This document shows, piece by piece, positions 9,551 through 23,149 of a DNA stretch of 64,000 nt; within the stretch, counting starts at the first letter, position 1; the number at the start of each line of letters is the position of its first letter. The translations under genes were made by a program, and so were the position numbers. The notes beneath the pieces were generated by a model. That model was not told the origin of the DNA. It did no database searches and worked only from the letters and a program-made list of their open reading frames with translations. The stretch lies in contig NZ_JANHNZ010000006.1 in assembly GCF_024543085.1 (NCBI RefSeq), forward strand, positions 35,806-99,805. Direction: 5' to 3'. The DNA comes from Granulicatella seriolae (GTDB lineage Bacteria > Bacillota > Bacilli > Lactobacillales > Aerococcaceae).

Positions 9551-9676
9551 TAGTTACTAGTCATATATTTTTTTTGCATGGTTTTAATGTATCACACAAT
9601 CTAGTATATTGTCTATAAATGAAGTGTTTTGTAAGCAGTTTAGTAGTAATAAACATTTTGAGTTACAAAAAAACAG

Positions 9677-9725
9677 AAAACAAGCCATCTCAGGTCTAAG
9701 AATAGGCATAGAAATGGCTTGTTTT
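9677..9725 (-). terminator. Terminator of the beta-glucoside PTS operon
   Basis: AAAACAAGCCAT (9677-9688) pairs perfectly with ATGGCTTGTTTT (9714-9725). On the minus strand the stem is followed by CTGTTTTTTTG. It lies about 175 bases past the last gene of the operon. Confidence 0.8.
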
Positions 9726-9898
9726 ATCTATATCTTACGCAATATTTATTTTCAAAATTAGTTTCTAAATCTCAAGATTATCTATTTTCTGATCCTTTTT
9801 GATTTGATATGCTAACTTACTAGGTAAAATATAAAAATTTGAAAATTAGTAAATCGATAGGGTGTAAGTGTTTGGAAAAAAAGCCGTTATTTTTTTAA

Positions 9899-10756
9899 CT
9901 AACGTTTAGCAGAACGCGCCATACGAGTATATGTATGGCGTTTACCTCTAACTGCAATTGAAGCAGAAAAAATATTTTCTAATGAAGCAATACCAGAAGC
10001 ACCTGCATCACCAAGTTCAAACACATCTACACCTGAACGTTTGGCGGACAAAGCTATTTTTTTTATTGTTGATTCATCTGTACTTTCTTGGGAAGTTCCA
10101 ACAGTAGCAGAGACTAGTGCCCCTTTTTTTCTTATTTCTGTTGTTAAATTAAACAATAGATCTTCAGTAACACCGGGAACAGAACCTGGTGCAGGAAGGA
10201 CAATTAGATCAGTACCAGCATCAATATAGCTAATAAGATTTGTGATATCCAGCTCCATTCCGTGTGACACGACAGGGTTAAGCATAAGAAATCCATCATA
10301 TCTTGTGCGAATCATCTTCAAGTCTTCTCTGATTCGTTCAGGTGTGACTTCTGGTTTATTATAGCCAGTTAGAGATATAAAATCAGGATTTAAATTTATT
10401 GCAGCGACCAGGCTTTCTGAGTTAAAACTTTTGAATTTTGGGCCATAATCAGTAATTTCAAGATTTATACCTACTCCTAATCCGGTTAAATCCCTTAGCT
10501 TTTCGAGTGGTTGAGCTTCATTTTCTAAACCACTAATAATAGGATTTTTTACATCAATGTCTTTTAATAATAATAAGTCAGATCCAAAGGCTGCTAATAA
10601 TTCACCATTGGTAACTTCTTTATAAAGAGGTGACGTTTCAGCTGAGATATCACAAATGATTGTTCTTCCTTCAGACTTTAAAATAGCATCTTTTATTGTA
10701 AGAGAGCTCTCCAATCCTTTAAAATCAGAAGATACCCACATAAGTAATCGTTTCAT
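9899..10756 (-). CDS. Predicted TIM-barrel protein of unknown function, PTS-linked
   Basis: 285 residues. The alternating pattern and motifs such as GVGINLEITDYG, NPDFISLTGYN, GTDLIVLPAPGSVPGVTED and VFELGDAGASGIA suggest a (beta/alpha)8 barrel with a phosphate-binding C-terminal half. I recall such proteins as a DUF family (DUF7916-like) found in lactose/cellobiose-type PTS operons, but no reaction is known to me. It overlaps the oxidoreductase gene by four bases (ATGA) and is the last gene of the operon. Confidence 0.6.
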   Translation of the reverse strand: MKRLLMWVSSDFKGLESSLTIKDAILKSEGRTIICDISAETSPLYKEVTNGELLAAFGSDLLLLKDIDVKNPIISGLENEAQPLEKLRDLTGLGVGINLEITDYGPKFKSFNSESLVAAINLNPDFISLTGYNKPEVTPERIREDLKMIRTRYDGFLMLNPVVSHGMELDITNLISYIDAGTDLIVLPAPGSVPGVTEDLLFNLTTEIRKKGALVSATVGTSQESTDESTIKKIALSAKRSGVDVFELGDAGASGIASLENIFSASIAVRGKRHTYTRMARSAKR

Positions 10757-11802
10757 TTGCCACTCTCCAATTTGAAAACACTAGGATTTTCTTGAATAAA
10801 TCCAGATTCTAGAATTTCTATATTGGTGATTGTTTCTTCGTCACTAACTAGTTTTGGTGCTCCATTAATAATTGTATCGTAAGCAAAGTCATAAACACGA
10901 CCATAGTCTCCGACGGGGGTTGGAATTTGTTTTTCAATCCAATCCCCATTTGTATTTAAATATCTCAAACTACCATATTGATTGGGGGAATCGTGTCCAA
11001 ATCCAGGGGCATCAGGAGAAATGCCAGCTTTCAGATCATTTTCCTGTTGATCAATACCATATTTAATAAAGCTTCCTTTAGTTCCATGTAAAATTATTTG
11101 AGGATAACTTTTGGCTACAAGATGAGAGGTTTTTACTTTGGCTTTGAATTGATTACTGTAGTGCAAATCAACATCAAAATAGTCATCAAGACTACCTTTA
11201 TTTTGCACAGAACGAATGTCATAAGCTACTTTTTGTGGGCGACCAAATAAGGAAATTATTCGATCAATTGTATGAATTCCCAATCCAAAGAATGTACCCT
11301 CAACAATTGGTCCTGGATTTGGAGTATTTGTTGGACGATAATAATCAAAATGTGTTTCTAATTCCAATGGTTCGCCAACATAGCCTTGCTCTAAAACTTG
11401 TTTGAGAGCTAAGAAGTCACCATCAAATCTACGATTTTGAAAAGGCATTACCATAACATTGTATTCTTTTCCTAAATTTAATAATTCCTTTGTTTCAGAA
11501 AGCGTTGAACAAAATGGTTTTTCAACAATCACATTCTTTCCTGCAAGGATTGCTCTTTTAGCTAATTCATAATGAGTGTGTGCTGGGGTACAAATAGAAA
11601 TAAGTTGGATTTCGTTATCATTAAGTAGAAATTCTAAATCAGTAGTAAAATCCACCCCTTTTTCAGCATATTCCTGTTCAAGTTCTGGATTTCTTGATAA
11701 ATTGTAAATCGTTTTAACTTGAATGTTTTTTCTTAGATTTATATAGGGCAAATGATAACGATTTGCGCTCTTTCCAAAGCCAATAAGACCCATTTTCAGC
11801 AT
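10753..11802 (-). CDS. Gfo/Idh/MocA-family oxidoreductase
   Basis: 349 residues. An N-terminal Rossmann fold (MGLIGFGKSANRYHLPY, about 4-20) and the family EKPFCST motif (about residues 94-100, Lys being catalytic) are followed by the C-terminal beta-sheet domain with GLGIHTIDRIISLFG, where the His is the usual proton-transfer residue. It is an NAD(P)-dependent sugar or inositol dehydrogenase by family. The substrate is unknown but presumably related to the glucoside imported by the operon. It starts 16 bases after the IIB gene. Confidence 0.88.
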   Translation of the reverse strand: MLKMGLIGFGKSANRYHLPYINLRKNIQVKTIYNLSRNPELEQEYAEKGVDFTTDLEFLLNDNEIQLISICTPAHTHYELAKRAILAGKNVIVEKPFCSTLSETKELLNLGKEYNVMVMPFQNRRFDGDFLALKQVLEQGYVGEPLELETHFDYYRPTNTPNPGPIVEGTFFGLGIHTIDRIISLFGRPQKVAYDIRSVQNKGSLDDYFDVDLHYSNQFKAKVKTSHLVAKSYPQIILHGTKGSFIKYGIDQQENDLKAGISPDAPGFGHDSPNQYGSLRYLNTNGDWIEKQIPTPVGDYGRVYDFAYDTIINGAPKLVSDEETITNIEILESGFIQENPSVFKLESGK

Positions 11803-11817
11803 AAAACTAACCTACTT

Positions 11818-12135
11818 TCAGTTTTTTTTGTTTTCTCTGACCAATGTTAGTGCTCTCTTTAAAATAGTTGATGCATTGATGCGACCAAAATCTTCTGCAC
11901 TTATCGTCTCGACGGGGATACGACCACCTAGACGTTTGGTGATAGCTTCCTCCAAAAATGCAATTTGTGGACCTAAAAGAACAACATCTGCTTCTAAGCT
12001 CTCCGTATCAACTTTGGGTTCTGAAACAGCCCAGATTCTTACTTTTAATTGATTTTTTGTTGCAATATCTTGCATCTTCTTTACTAAAAAACTTGTTGAC
12101 ATACCTTCATTACAACACAATAAAATGTTCACCAT
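11818..12135 (-). CDS. PTS lactose/cellobiose-type EIIB component
   Basis: 105 residues from the ATG at 12135. NILLCCNEGMSTSFLVKKM holds the phospho-cysteine P-loop (the second Cys of CCNEGMS). The start overlaps the stop of the glucosidase gene (TGATG), with AAAGGTGAAG upstream. It accepts phosphate from the EIIA and passes it to the sugar in EIIC. The three PTS subunits in this operon are separate polypeptides. Confidence 0.92.
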   Translation of the reverse strand: MVNILLCCNEGMSTSFLVKKMQDIATKNQLKVRIWAVSEPKVDTESLEADVVLLGPQIAFLEEAITKRLGGRIPVETISAEDFGRINASTILKRALTLVRENKKN

Positions 12136-13589
12136 CACTCACACTTCACCTTTCTATTAGTTAATTCGCTATGTTTTTCTATTAAATTTTTATACCAGTA
12201 ATAACTATCTTTTTTGTATCGTACTTGACTTCCGTTTTGTGTTTCATCTTGATCAACGTATATAAAACCATATCTTTTTTGATAACCATTTAACCAACTT
12301 AGTAGATCTGTATAACTCCATGTACAGTAACCTAACACGTTTGCGCCATCAGATATTGCTTCTTGAATTGCAGTTACGTGTGCAGAAAGATAATTAATAC
12401 GGTAATAATCATGTACTTTGCCATTTTCTATTTTATCATATTCACCTAAACCATTTTCTGTGATTAATATTGGCATACGATATCGACTAGTAAGTCTTCT
12501 TATTGCAATTCTAAGTCCTATAGGATCAATTTCCCAATCCCAATTAGTTCGATTGGTATATGGATTGACTACTTTTTTATAGACTCCAGGGACTCCAGAT
12601 TCTTTAACACTTCCTTTTTTTCCTGTGGTATTTAAATTACCTCTGCCAACTCCTCCCAATGGATTATAACTATTAGTAGAACTTTGGTAATAATTGATTC
12701 CAATAAAGTCAGGTTTAGCACTTTTTAAAAGTATCTCGTCTTCTTTAGTTATTTTTGGCATTACTCCTTGTTTCCTTAAATATGATACAGCTGCATGAGG
12801 ATATGAACCATATAAATAAACATCTAACCAAAAATTTGCAGTTAATTCTTCAGCGTTTTCTGCTGCTAGAACATTTATTGGATCACTATTATAAGAGTAT
12901 TGTGGTGTATAGGCAAAACTGGGACCAATTTGACCTGAAATATTTAATTCATGAAAAATATTTATTGTTGCTGCATTAACTAGGTTTGCAATATGATTTA
13001 CCTGATAAAATAATTTGTCATTAGTTTTTCCTGGTGGATGCAAAGCTTGTTGCCAACCAAAAGAAGTGAAAATATTTTGTTCATTTAAACTTATCCAATA
13101 TTTAACTTTTCCATTAAAAGCTTCAAATAAAGTTTTAGCATAATTGACAAAATCAGGTATAATTTTTCTACTTTCCCAACCACCATACTCATCTTGCAAT
13201 ATTTGTGGGAGATCCCAATGATACAGTGTAACAATGGGCTCAATTTTATTTTTTCGTAACTCATCAATTAAATTCATGTAAAAATCTATTCCGGATTGAT
13301 TAACATCTCCACGACCATTTGGGAAAATACGAGTCCAAGCAATAGAAAATCTATAGGCTTTCAAACCTTGCTCTGCCATAAGTTTTATATCTTCTTTGAA
13401 ACGATGATAGTGATCCACAGCAATTTCACCATTTGTGTTTTTAAATGTTTTACCTTCTATTCGAACAAAGCAATCCCAAACAGACTCACTTTTCCCATCT
13501 ATATTCCAAGCGCCTTCGACTTGATAGGCTGCTGAAGCAGATCCCCATAAAAAATTTGGTGGAAATCCGCTTAAGATTTCATCTTGCAT
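12135..13589 (-). CDS. 6-phospho-beta-glucosidase (GH1)
   Basis: 484 residues, full length for GH1. FLWGSASAAYQVEGAW at the N-terminus, LYHWDLPQIL, the acid/base region SLNEQN (about residue 168) and the nucleophile motif LITENGLGEYD (about 375) are present. It hydrolyses the phosphorylated glucoside delivered by the PTS. The acid/base motif reads NEQ rather than the common NEP, which also occurs in phospho-glycosidases. It lies between the EIIC and EIIB genes in a tight operon. Confidence 0.93.
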   Translation of the reverse strand: MQDEILSGFPPNFLWGSASAAYQVEGAWNIDGKSESVWDCFVRIEGKTFKNTNGEIAVDHYHRFKEDIKLMAEQGLKAYRFSIAWTRIFPNGRGDVNQSGIDFYMNLIDELRKNKIEPIVTLYHWDLPQILQDEYGGWESRKIIPDFVNYAKTLFEAFNGKVKYWISLNEQNIFTSFGWQQALHPPGKTNDKLFYQVNHIANLVNAATINIFHELNISGQIGPSFAYTPQYSYNSDPINVLAAENAEELTANFWLDVYLYGSYPHAAVSYLRKQGVMPKITKEDEILLKSAKPDFIGINYYQSSTNSYNPLGGVGRGNLNTTGKKGSVKESGVPGVYKKVVNPYTNRTNWDWEIDPIGLRIAIRRLTSRYRMPILITENGLGEYDKIENGKVHDYYRINYLSAHVTAIQEAISDGANVLGYCTWSYTDLLSWLNGYQKRYGFIYVDQDETQNGSQVRYKKDSYYWYKNLIEKHSELTNRKVKCE

Positions 13590-13623
13590 ATTGTTTTTCC
13601 CCTTTCAAGTCTACACAAATTTC

Positions 13624-15024
13624 CTACATAAAATCTTTAAACTCATCGAAATTGTCTGAATCTTGATCTGATAAGTTTTGGATTGATATATTTTCAGGAC
13701 CAGAATTATTATTACTTTCCACTCCCATACTAAACTCATATGCTTTTAAGAATGGGAAATAGACAACTACCATCAATGCAATTAGAACAATTTGTAAAAT
13801 CACATTTCTGATATCGCCCCCACTAGCCATATATGCATTAATCAGTGGTGGTGTTGACCATGGAACAAAAACTACAATTTTAGATACTAAACCAGCCCAT
13901 GTTGCAAAATATGCAACTGAAAATGAAATTAAAGGTCCAATCACAAAAGGAATCATAATTAATGGATTAAAGACAACAGGAAATCCATAAATTACTGGTT
14001 CGTTAATATTAAACACACCTAAAGGTCCAGCCATTTTTGCAAAATCACGATTGGCTTTTTTTCTACTAAATAAGATAATCGCAATTATCAATGCAATAGT
14101 GGATCCTGTTCCTCCTATATGCCCGTATAAGTCTCTAAATGGAAGAACAATAATATTCGGAATATCCAAATTATTGGCAAAAGCTTCAGTATTTTGTTGC
14201 ATAGCAACTAACAAAGGTGGCTCTAATATTGGATTAACAATACCGCTAGGATGAATTCCTAAGGCGAACAGCAAGTTTGTGACTCCGCATAAAATAATAA
14301 ATCCAGGTAAACTAGTAGTAAGATTGACTAAAGGGGCTTGTATCATTTTATTGATTAAATCATGAATTTCAAAACTAGTTGTCAAATGAATTAAAAAGGA
14401 AGCAAAGCTAAATATTAATAAGGTTAAGATGATTGAAATTAGCGCTTCGAAACTTTGAGCAACAGCAGGAGGTATTCCACCTGTTAATCTAATTTTTAAT
14501 TTATCTGTACTAGATAATTTGACAAATATTTCTGTTGAAAGAATGGAACAAAGAATAGAAACGAAAATCCCTCCTGTTCCCAAATATGAATATGGAACAA
14601 ATCCAGAAATTTCTATGATCTGTTCGCTGCCAATTGGAGTGGCGAAACTTGTTAGTGGCAAAACGATGAATAATACAGCAACTGTAACGATAGATGAAAA
14701 GATTGGATTACTTGCCTTCCGACTAGTTGCTAAGCTGTATGAAATTAAGATTCCGATAAATAGTGAATAGCTATTCATAGTCCCGTTGATTATCTTATTA
14801 CCAATTTCTTGCCAAGTTGCTAAGGTAGTATTGGAAATTAAATTGTTTAACCACCCAGTTTCAGGATTGATAATAACATTGTTAATTAATATCATAAGAC
14901 CAGCTAAAACTAAAAAAGGAACAGTTGTAACAAAAGCATCTCTGAGTGCACGAAAATAAATTTGTGAAGCCATTTTTTGTGCAAAATTATTAATGCTTTT
15001 TAAAATCTTATTTTCCTTATTCAT
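13624..15024 (-). CDS. PTS cellobiose-type EIIC permease
   Basis: 466 residues with about ten hydrophobic segments and the EIIC landmarks GMNGIHP-like ALGIHPSGIVNPILEPPL, GGTGSTIAL and FNINEPVIYGFPVVFNP, whose NEP box contacts the sugar. It is the membrane channel of the group-translocation system. AAGGAGGGTTTTGT precedes the ATG. The C-terminal about 35 residues are polar and acidic (SNNNSGPENISIQNLSDQDSD), longer than usual. Confidence 0.93.
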   Translation of the reverse strand: MNKENKILKSINNFAQKMASQIYFRALRDAFVTTVPFLVLAGLMILINNVIINPETGWLNNLISNTTLATWQEIGNKIINGTMNSYSLFIGILISYSLATSRKASNPIFSSIVTVAVLFIVLPLTSFATPIGSEQIIEISGFVPYSYLGTGGIFVSILCSILSTEIFVKLSSTDKLKIRLTGGIPPAVAQSFEALISIILTLLIFSFASFLIHLTTSFEIHDLINKMIQAPLVNLTTSLPGFIILCGVTNLLFALGIHPSGIVNPILEPPLLVAMQQNTEAFANNLDIPNIIVLPFRDLYGHIGGTGSTIALIIAIILFSRKKANRDFAKMAGPLGVFNINEPVIYGFPVVFNPLIMIPFVIGPLISFSVAYFATWAGLVSKIVVFVPWSTPPLINAYMASGGDIRNVILQIVLIALMVVVYFPFLKAYEFSMGVESNNNSGPENISIQNLSDQDSDNFDEFKDFM

Positions 15025-15036
15025 ACAAAACCCTCC

Positions 15037-15360
15037 TTATTTGTTTTTTAAGTCATACATTTTTTCATACATTATAATTAATTTTTCTGCCAAATCTTTT
15101 AAAAGTGATGTGCTCATCAATTGATCCTCTGCGTGGATAAACAATAAATCCAATGCGATTTTTTCGCCCTGTGCTTCATTTTGAATTAATCCAAAATGCC
15201 TCTCATGTGCTTGTCCCATTTTTTTATTGGAGGCATTGATTAAATCTTTAGCCGTATCAAAGTTCCCTTCTGATGCTTTATCAATACTACTCATGATTAA
15301 TGATTTTGCTTCTCCAATATCTGCAATCATTAAAAACGAAATTTCTTCCATTCCATCCAT
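15037..15360 (-). CDS. PTS lactose/cellobiose-type EIIA component
   Basis: 107 residues, all-helical EIIA of the Lac family. EISFLMIADIGEAKSLIMSS begins it, and the phosphorylated His is in LLFIHAEDQLMS (about residue 76). It is the first gene of the operon, 12 bases before the EIIC gene. A near-palindromic cre-like box lies just upstream. Confidence 0.93.
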   Translation of the reverse strand: MDGMEEISFLMIADIGEAKSLIMSSIDKASEGNFDTAKDLINASNKKMGQAHERHFGLIQNEAQGEKIALDLLFIHAEDQLMSTSLLKDLAEKLIIMYEKMYDLKNK

Positions 15361-15384
15361 TTAAATCCTCCTCATGATAATTTT

Positions 15385-15401
15385 AAGTAAACGTTTCCTT
15401 A
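15385..15401 (-). promoter_or_regulatory. cre-like operator of the PTS operon
   Basis: Minus strand TAAGGAAACGTTTACTT has the palindromic AAACGTTT centre typical of CcpA sites, 25-41 bases before the first gene. It could equally be the GntR-regulator site. AT-rich -10-like sequence lies just upstream (TATATATAA). Confidence 0.55.
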
Positions 15402-16018
15402 AGTAATATTATATATAAATAAAATTAAACATCTATATTATTTTATGATATGTAATGATATATTAATTATTTTGTAATTTTTTAGAAACATTAGCGTGGT
15501 TGTTTAAATTTTTCATGCTATCAGTTTTAAAAAGTTTAAAAATAAAAAGATTTTTAATTATACTTAAAATAGTTCCAAATACAGTCTGGTAATAATCCCC
15601 TAAAATGCCAATTTGTATTAAATTTTTTTGATATAGATTAATCATTTTCTACTATCAGCAACTTCAAAAATAAAAAAATAATTCTCATAAAAATAATCTA
15701 CCTCCTTTAACTCAACATTTATAATTTGGGAATTTCTATTTGCAAAACAAAAAACATAAAAAACTTTAGATAATTTAAGTAAAATCAAGGTGTACAGCAT
15801 AGCAACCTTAGCGTGTATGTATCCTATTGATTTTTGACTAATCATCTAAAGTTTTTTATAGATTAAAGAAAAAGCTCTTGATTTAGCGATGCTCATCTAA
15901 TAAGAATAGCTTTAAATATATTTTTTACCTAAACCTTATATTTATATTATTGAAAGGTTAAAACTAATCCAACTAGCTAAGTTGAAATGATATACCCTAT
16001 ACACTAAAGCAAAACAAC
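15402..16018. other. AT-rich stretch with no supported gene
   Basis: Two short frames on the minus strand (15642-15845 and 15463-15645, overlapping by ATGA) have no ribosome binding site, atypical composition and no family I recognise, so I do not call them genes. The segment holds the presumed PTS promoter at its left end and nothing else I can support. Confidence 0.5.
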
Positions 16019-16534
16019 CTAAATAAAATATATCTGATTCCTCTTCCTAACAAGCGCCAACACTCCCGTTATCACCAGAGCATCAACACCCAACAAGATA
16101 ACCCCCTCCTGAAGTGAAAAGCGCAGATGACTACTTTTCTCTGCAAACACATAAAGAGATTGTGCATGCACCATAGGCAGATAAGTTCACAAACTGGATG
16201 ACACCATCACAGGCAACCAACCCAGGACAAGGGCAATCAAAATCAAAGGTAAATCAGCTCCCAAACAAATGAAAAGGCGGACCAATTGGTAGATAACCAA
16301 GAGACCAAGAACCTGATACAATATACTTTGGACAAGAAATGCCCCAATCGAAGTCACCATTAACCCTGTTTGACTGTAGTAGGAAATTGGCAAAATAAAT
16401 GGATTAACGCCATTCATCAGACCAATGACTAAAAATCCAACCATAAATAACAAGAGTGGCACACAATAACCTACTAGAAAAAGAAAGGCAAAACGACCTA
16501 GCTGTAACTTTCTTTGTGAATAGACTTTTTCGAC
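16019..16534 (-). pseudogene. Decayed ABC-2-like or other membrane-protein gene
   Basis: One frame reads from within KVYSQRKLQLGRFAFLFL through several hydrophobic helices (LLLFMVGFLVIGLMNG, LGLLVIYQLVRLFICL, LPLILIALVLGWLPVM) to SSSL and a TGA at 16189-16187. The same frame then continues without that stop (TYLPMVHAQSLYVFAEKSSH, then GVILLGVDALVITGVLALV) to a TAG at 16021-16019. So the C-terminus is cut by one nonsense codon. The 5' part is replaced at about 16535 by a partial repeat element. Family uncertain; the shape resembles an ABC-transporter permease. Confidence 0.65.
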
Positions 16535-16630
16535 AATAGACAGTCACGTAGACAGCTAAGCCGAGAGACCAAGGCTTTCGGCGGTGCCACCGTTCTCATT
16601 CCCGACAGATGCTCTGGATGCTCGACTACC
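16535..16630 (-). repeat. Stem-variable repeat element, partial copy 10
   Basis: Contains only the part of the core equivalent to GTGAGCCTTGGTCTCAC and its neighbours (here CCGAGAGACCAAGGCTTTCGG) plus one arm. The other half is gone. It lies directly 3' of gatB, in gatB orientation, and truncates the membrane-protein pseudogene. Confidence 0.7.
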
Positions 16631-16639
16631 ATAATCCAA

Positions 16640-16674
16640 AACAAAAAACCTAAAAGCACCACGGCTTCTAGGTT
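16640..16674 (-). terminator. Terminator of the gatCAB operon
   Basis: AACCTAAAAGC (16647-16657) pairs with GCTTCTAGGTT (16664-16674, one mismatch), followed on the minus strand by TTTTTGTTTTGG. It starts 16 bases after the gatB stop. Confidence 0.85.
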
Positions 16675-16689
16675 TCCATAAACTCATTA

Positions 16690-18120
16690 TTAAATTTTCT
16701 TCAACTCATCCTGCAACAATTGGTTAACCACTCCTGGGTTGGCCTTACCTTTTGTTTGCTTCATGATTTGTCCAACTAGGAATCCTACCGCACGATCTTT
16801 TCCGTTCTTGTAGTCTTCAATAGATTGTTGGTTATTGGCTAAAACGTCTTGGATAATTGGCAACAATTGGCTTGGGTCGCTTAACTGCACCATGCCATGT
16901 TTCTCAACAACACCCTTAGCAGTACCACCTTCATTGGCCAAAAGCAAGAAAACTTTCTTAGCAAGCTTAGAACTGATAGTCCCATCTTCAATCAAGCGAA
17001 TCATTTCCGCCAAGCTTTCTGGACTCAATTTCAAGTCATGTAGTTCTAATTTTTGACTATTTAAATGAGCTGAAATATCACCCATTAACCAGTTGGAGGC
17101 TAGTTTCGGATCAGCTCCAGCTGCCACTGTCTGATCGAAGAAGTCTGACATTTCTTTTGAAAGCGTCAAGACCATAGCATCATAATCTGGCAAACCAAAT
17201 TCTTTGGTGTAGCGTTCACGGCGTTTGGCTGGCATTTCAGGAATGCGTTGGCGCACTTCTTCTACCCATTCATCCGAAATCTGCAAGTTTGGTAGGTCAG
17301 GCTCAGGGAAGTAACGGTAGTCACTCGATCCCTCTTTAACCCGCATCAGGATAGTTTGACCAGTCGTTTCATCATATCGTCTGGTTTCTTGTTGGATGAT
17401 TCCACCGACACGCAAGACATTGGCCTGTCTAGTTTCTTCATGAGCCAAGCCTTTACGCACAAAGTTAAAGGAGTTCAAGTTCTTCAACTCAGTCTTAGTC
17501 CCAAACTCTTCTTGCCCATAAGGACGAATAGAGATGTTGGCATCACAACGCATAGACCCCTCTTCCATCTTGACATCGGAAACGCCAGTAAACATAATCA
17601 TCTGTTTCAAGGCTTCCAAGTAAGCATAAGCTTCTTCAGGAGAACGCATATCCGCTTCTGACACAATCTCAATCAAAGGCGTTCCTTGACGGTTCAAGTC
17701 AACATAAGAAAAGCCATCTGTTCCATGCGTATTTTTCCCAGCATCCTCTTCCAAATGAACCCGTTCAATGCGAATACGTTTGGTCATGCCATCAACTTCA
17801 ATATCAATCCACCCATCATGCCCAATCGGATAATCAAATTGCGAAATTTGATAGGCCTTTGGGTTGTCAGGATAGAAATAGTTCTTACGATCAAATTTTG
17901 TTTCTTGAGAAATTTGGCAGTTCAAGGCAAGTGCTGCTCGCATACCAAATTCAATCGCTCGCTTATTCATAACAGGTAGAACCCCTGGATAACCCCAGTC
18001 GATAACATTGGTATTGGTGTTAGGTTCCGCACCAAAATGAGCCGGCGAAGGAGAAAAAATCTTGGATTCTGTTTTTAATTCAACATGGACTTCAAGCCCA
18101 ATTACGGTTTCAAAATTCAT
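16690..18120 (-). CDS. gatB: Asp-tRNA(Asn)/Glu-tRNA(Gln) amidotransferase subunit B
   Basis: 476 residues, full length. [19 protein letters not shown] at the N-terminus, [14 protein letters not shown] and the [15 protein letters not shown] block are GatB signatures, and the C-terminal YqeY-like tail ends in [13 protein letters not shown]. It activates mischarged Glu-tRNA(Gln) or Asp-tRNA(Asn) for amidation. It is last in gatC-gatA-gatB, 12 bases after gatA, with GGAGG before the ATG. Confidence 0.97.
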   Translation of the reverse strand: MNFETVIGLEVHVELKTESKIFSPSPAHFGAEPNTNTNVIDWGYPGVLPVMNKRAIEFGMRAALALNCQISQETKFDRKNYFYPDNPKAYQISQFDYPIGHDGWIDIEVDGMTKRIRIERVHLEEDAGKNTHGTDGFSYVDLNRQGTPLIEIVSEADMRSPEEAYAYLEALKQMIMFTGVSDVKMEEGSMRCDANISIRPYGQEEFGTKTELKNLNSFNFVRKGLAHEETRQANVLRVGGIIQQETRRYDETTGQTILMRVKEGSSDYRYFPEPDLPNLQISDEWVEEVRQRIPEMPAKRRERYTKEFGLPDYDAMVLTLSKEMSDFFDQTVAAGADPKLASNWLMGDISAHLNSQKLELHDLKLSPESLAEMIRLIEDGTISSKLAKKVFLLLANEGGTAKGVVEKHGMVQLSDPSQLLPIIQDVLANNQQSIEDYKNGKDRAVGFLVGQIMKQTKGKANPGVVNQLLQDELKKI

Positions 18121-18132
18121 TTATAGTCCTCC

Positions 18133-19590
18133 TTATAAACTTGGGCGTTGCAAATAATAGTCATTTGCTTGCTCAAAGGCGTAGGCCGCTTGGTAGATAG
18201 TTTGTTCTTGGAAATAGTTACCAATCAATTGGATACCAATTGGCAATCCCTCTTTGGAAAAACCAGCTGGAACTGAAATCCCTGGTAGCCCCGCTAGGTT
18301 AACAGGAACAGTTAGTAAGTCAGACATATACATACTGATTGGGTCATCATTGTGCTCCCCTAACCCAAACGCGGTTGACGTAGAAACTGGTCCCAGAATC
18401 AAATCATATTGGCTTAGAACTTGTTCAAAGTCACGTTTGATTAAGGTTCTTACTTGTCCAGCCTTTTTAAAGTAAGCATCGTAATAGCCTGAACTTAAAG
18501 AGAAGGTTCCCAACATAATACGGCGCTTGACTTCCATCCCAAAGCCTTCTGAACGGCTCTTAACATATAACTCGTCCAAGGTTTCCGCCTTATTTGAACG
18601 ATGGCCATAACGAATGCCATCAAATCGTTGTAAGTTAGATGACGCTTCTGATGATGCGATAATATAGTAGGCAGGAATTCCGTATCTTGAGTAAGGCAAG
18701 GACACTTCTTCAACCGTTGCGCCCAAAGCTTTGAATTGTTCTGCTGCTTTAAGGACAGCTTCTTGAACCTCTTTATCGACACCTTCTGCAAAATATTCCT
18801 TAGGCAAAGCAATTTTCATACCTTTAATATCCCCTGTCAAGCCTTTATGATAGGCAGGCACAGCTTGCTTAACACTTGTTGAATCACGTTTGTCATAACC
18901 GGAAATAGCTTCTAATACCAAAGCATTATCCGTTACTGTACGGGTAAATGGTCCGATTTGGTCTAAACTTGAGGCAAAAGCAATCAATCCAAAACGAGAC
19001 ACACGTCCGTATGTTGGTTTCATCCCTACAACACCAGTAAAGCTAGCTGGTTGACGAATGGAACCACCTGTATCTGAACCAAGAGAGGCTAAGACTTGTC
19101 CTGAAGCAACAGCAGCAGCAGAACCACCACTTGAACCACCGGGAACTTTGCTTAAATCCCAAGGGTTTTTGGTTTGCTTAAAGTAAGATGTTTCAGTAGA
19201 CCCACCCATAGCAAACTCATCCATATTTAGTTTTCCAACAGTAACCGCACCAATCTCATTCAACTTGTCCATCACAGTCGCATCATAAATTGGGTTAAAG
19301 TCCTCTAACATACGGCTAGCAGCAGTAGTGATTAGATCTTTTGTAACAATATTATCCTTGATACCGATTGGTAATCCTTGTAAAGACACTTCTTCACTGT
19401 AGCCTTTTTGGTCAGCAGCTTGTGCTTGAAGGAGTGCAGCTTCTTCGTTTAAAGTCAGGAAGGCCTCAACTTTAGGATCGATGTCTCGAATGGCTTTAAA
19501 GGTTTCTTTGGTCAAGTCAAGAGACGTAAACTCTTTCTTGCGCAAGCCTTCATGCAAGTCCACTAAGGTTTTATCTTGAAAAAAACTCAT
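18133..19590 (-). CDS. gatA: Asp-tRNA(Asn)/Glu-tRNA(Gln) amidotransferase subunit A
   Basis: 485 residues of the amidase-signature family: catalytic Lys in GIKDNI (about residue 79), the [14 protein letters not shown] loop with the cis-Ser, and [12 protein letters not shown] with the nucleophile Ser. It releases ammonia from glutamine and channels it to GatB. It overlaps gatC by four bases. Confidence 0.97.
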   Translation of the reverse strand: MSFFQDKTLVDLHEGLRKKEFTSLDLTKETFKAIRDIDPKVEAFLTLNEEAALLQAQAADQKGYSEEVSLQGLPIGIKDNIVTKDLITTAASRMLEDFNPIYDATVMDKLNEIGAVTVGKLNMDEFAMGGSTETSYFKQTKNPWDLSKVPGGSSGGSAAAVASGQVLASLGSDTGGSIRQPASFTGVVGMKPTYGRVSRFGLIAFASSLDQIGPFTRTVTDNALVLEAISGYDKRDSTSVKQAVPAYHKGLTGDIKGMKIALPKEYFAEGVDKEVQEAVLKAAEQFKALGATVEEVSLPYSRYGIPAYYIIASSEASSNLQRFDGIRYGHRSNKAETLDELYVKSRSEGFGMEVKRRIMLGTFSLSSGYYDAYFKKAGQVRTLIKRDFEQVLSQYDLILGPVSTSTAFGLGEHNDDPISMYMSDLLTVPVNLAGLPGISVPAGFSKEGLPIGIQLIGNYFQEQTIYQAAYAFEQANDYYLQRPSL

Positions 19591-19895
19591 GCTTCACCCT
19601 CCTCATCTGCGCCCATAATGGCGGGCACTTGTATGTATCCATTTTCTGACGTTTTTACATTTCTCATTAGTAACTCACGTGGTGTTCCTGCATCTGCCAC
19701 ATCTTCACGCATAACATTGACTAAGGCATAGCCGTGTGTCGTAATTGGTACTCCACTTGTATCTACGGATTCTAGTTCTTCAACCATATCGATAATATCA
19801 CTCATTTGTTCTGTAAAATGAATGATTTGGTCGTCTGCAAATGCTAGTTTAGCTAGCCGAGCCACATGGTGAACTTCTTTTTCTTCAATTGCCAT
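19587..19895 (-). CDS. gatC: Asp-tRNA(Asn)/Glu-tRNA(Gln) amidotransferase subunit C
   Basis: 102 residues. [16 protein letters not shown] at the N-terminus and the [11 protein letters not shown] loop are typical of GatC, the small subunit that wraps around GatA and stabilises the complex. First gene of the gat set; about 80 bases separate it from camS upstream, so the larger pcrA-ligA-camS group could read through. Confidence 0.94.
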   Translation of the reverse strand: MAIEEKEVHHVARLAKLAFADDQIIHFTEQMSDIIDMVEELESVDTSGVPITTHGYALVNVMREDVADAGTPRELLMRNVKTSENGYIQVPAIMGADEEGEA

Positions 19896-19977
19896 CTCGT
19901 TTGCCTCACTTTTATTCTTATTTTTACTTGATTAAGGTAACCTAGCTGCTATCAGTTTTGGCTAAGTCTGAAACGAC

Positions 19978-23138
<3,161 letters not shown>

Positions 23139-23149
23139 TTACTGAATGG

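Noticed and set aside
15463..15845. Two overlapping small frames on the minus strand as genes
   Set aside because: No ribosome binding site for either, AT-driven composition, no recognisable family. The ATGA overlap alone is not enough.
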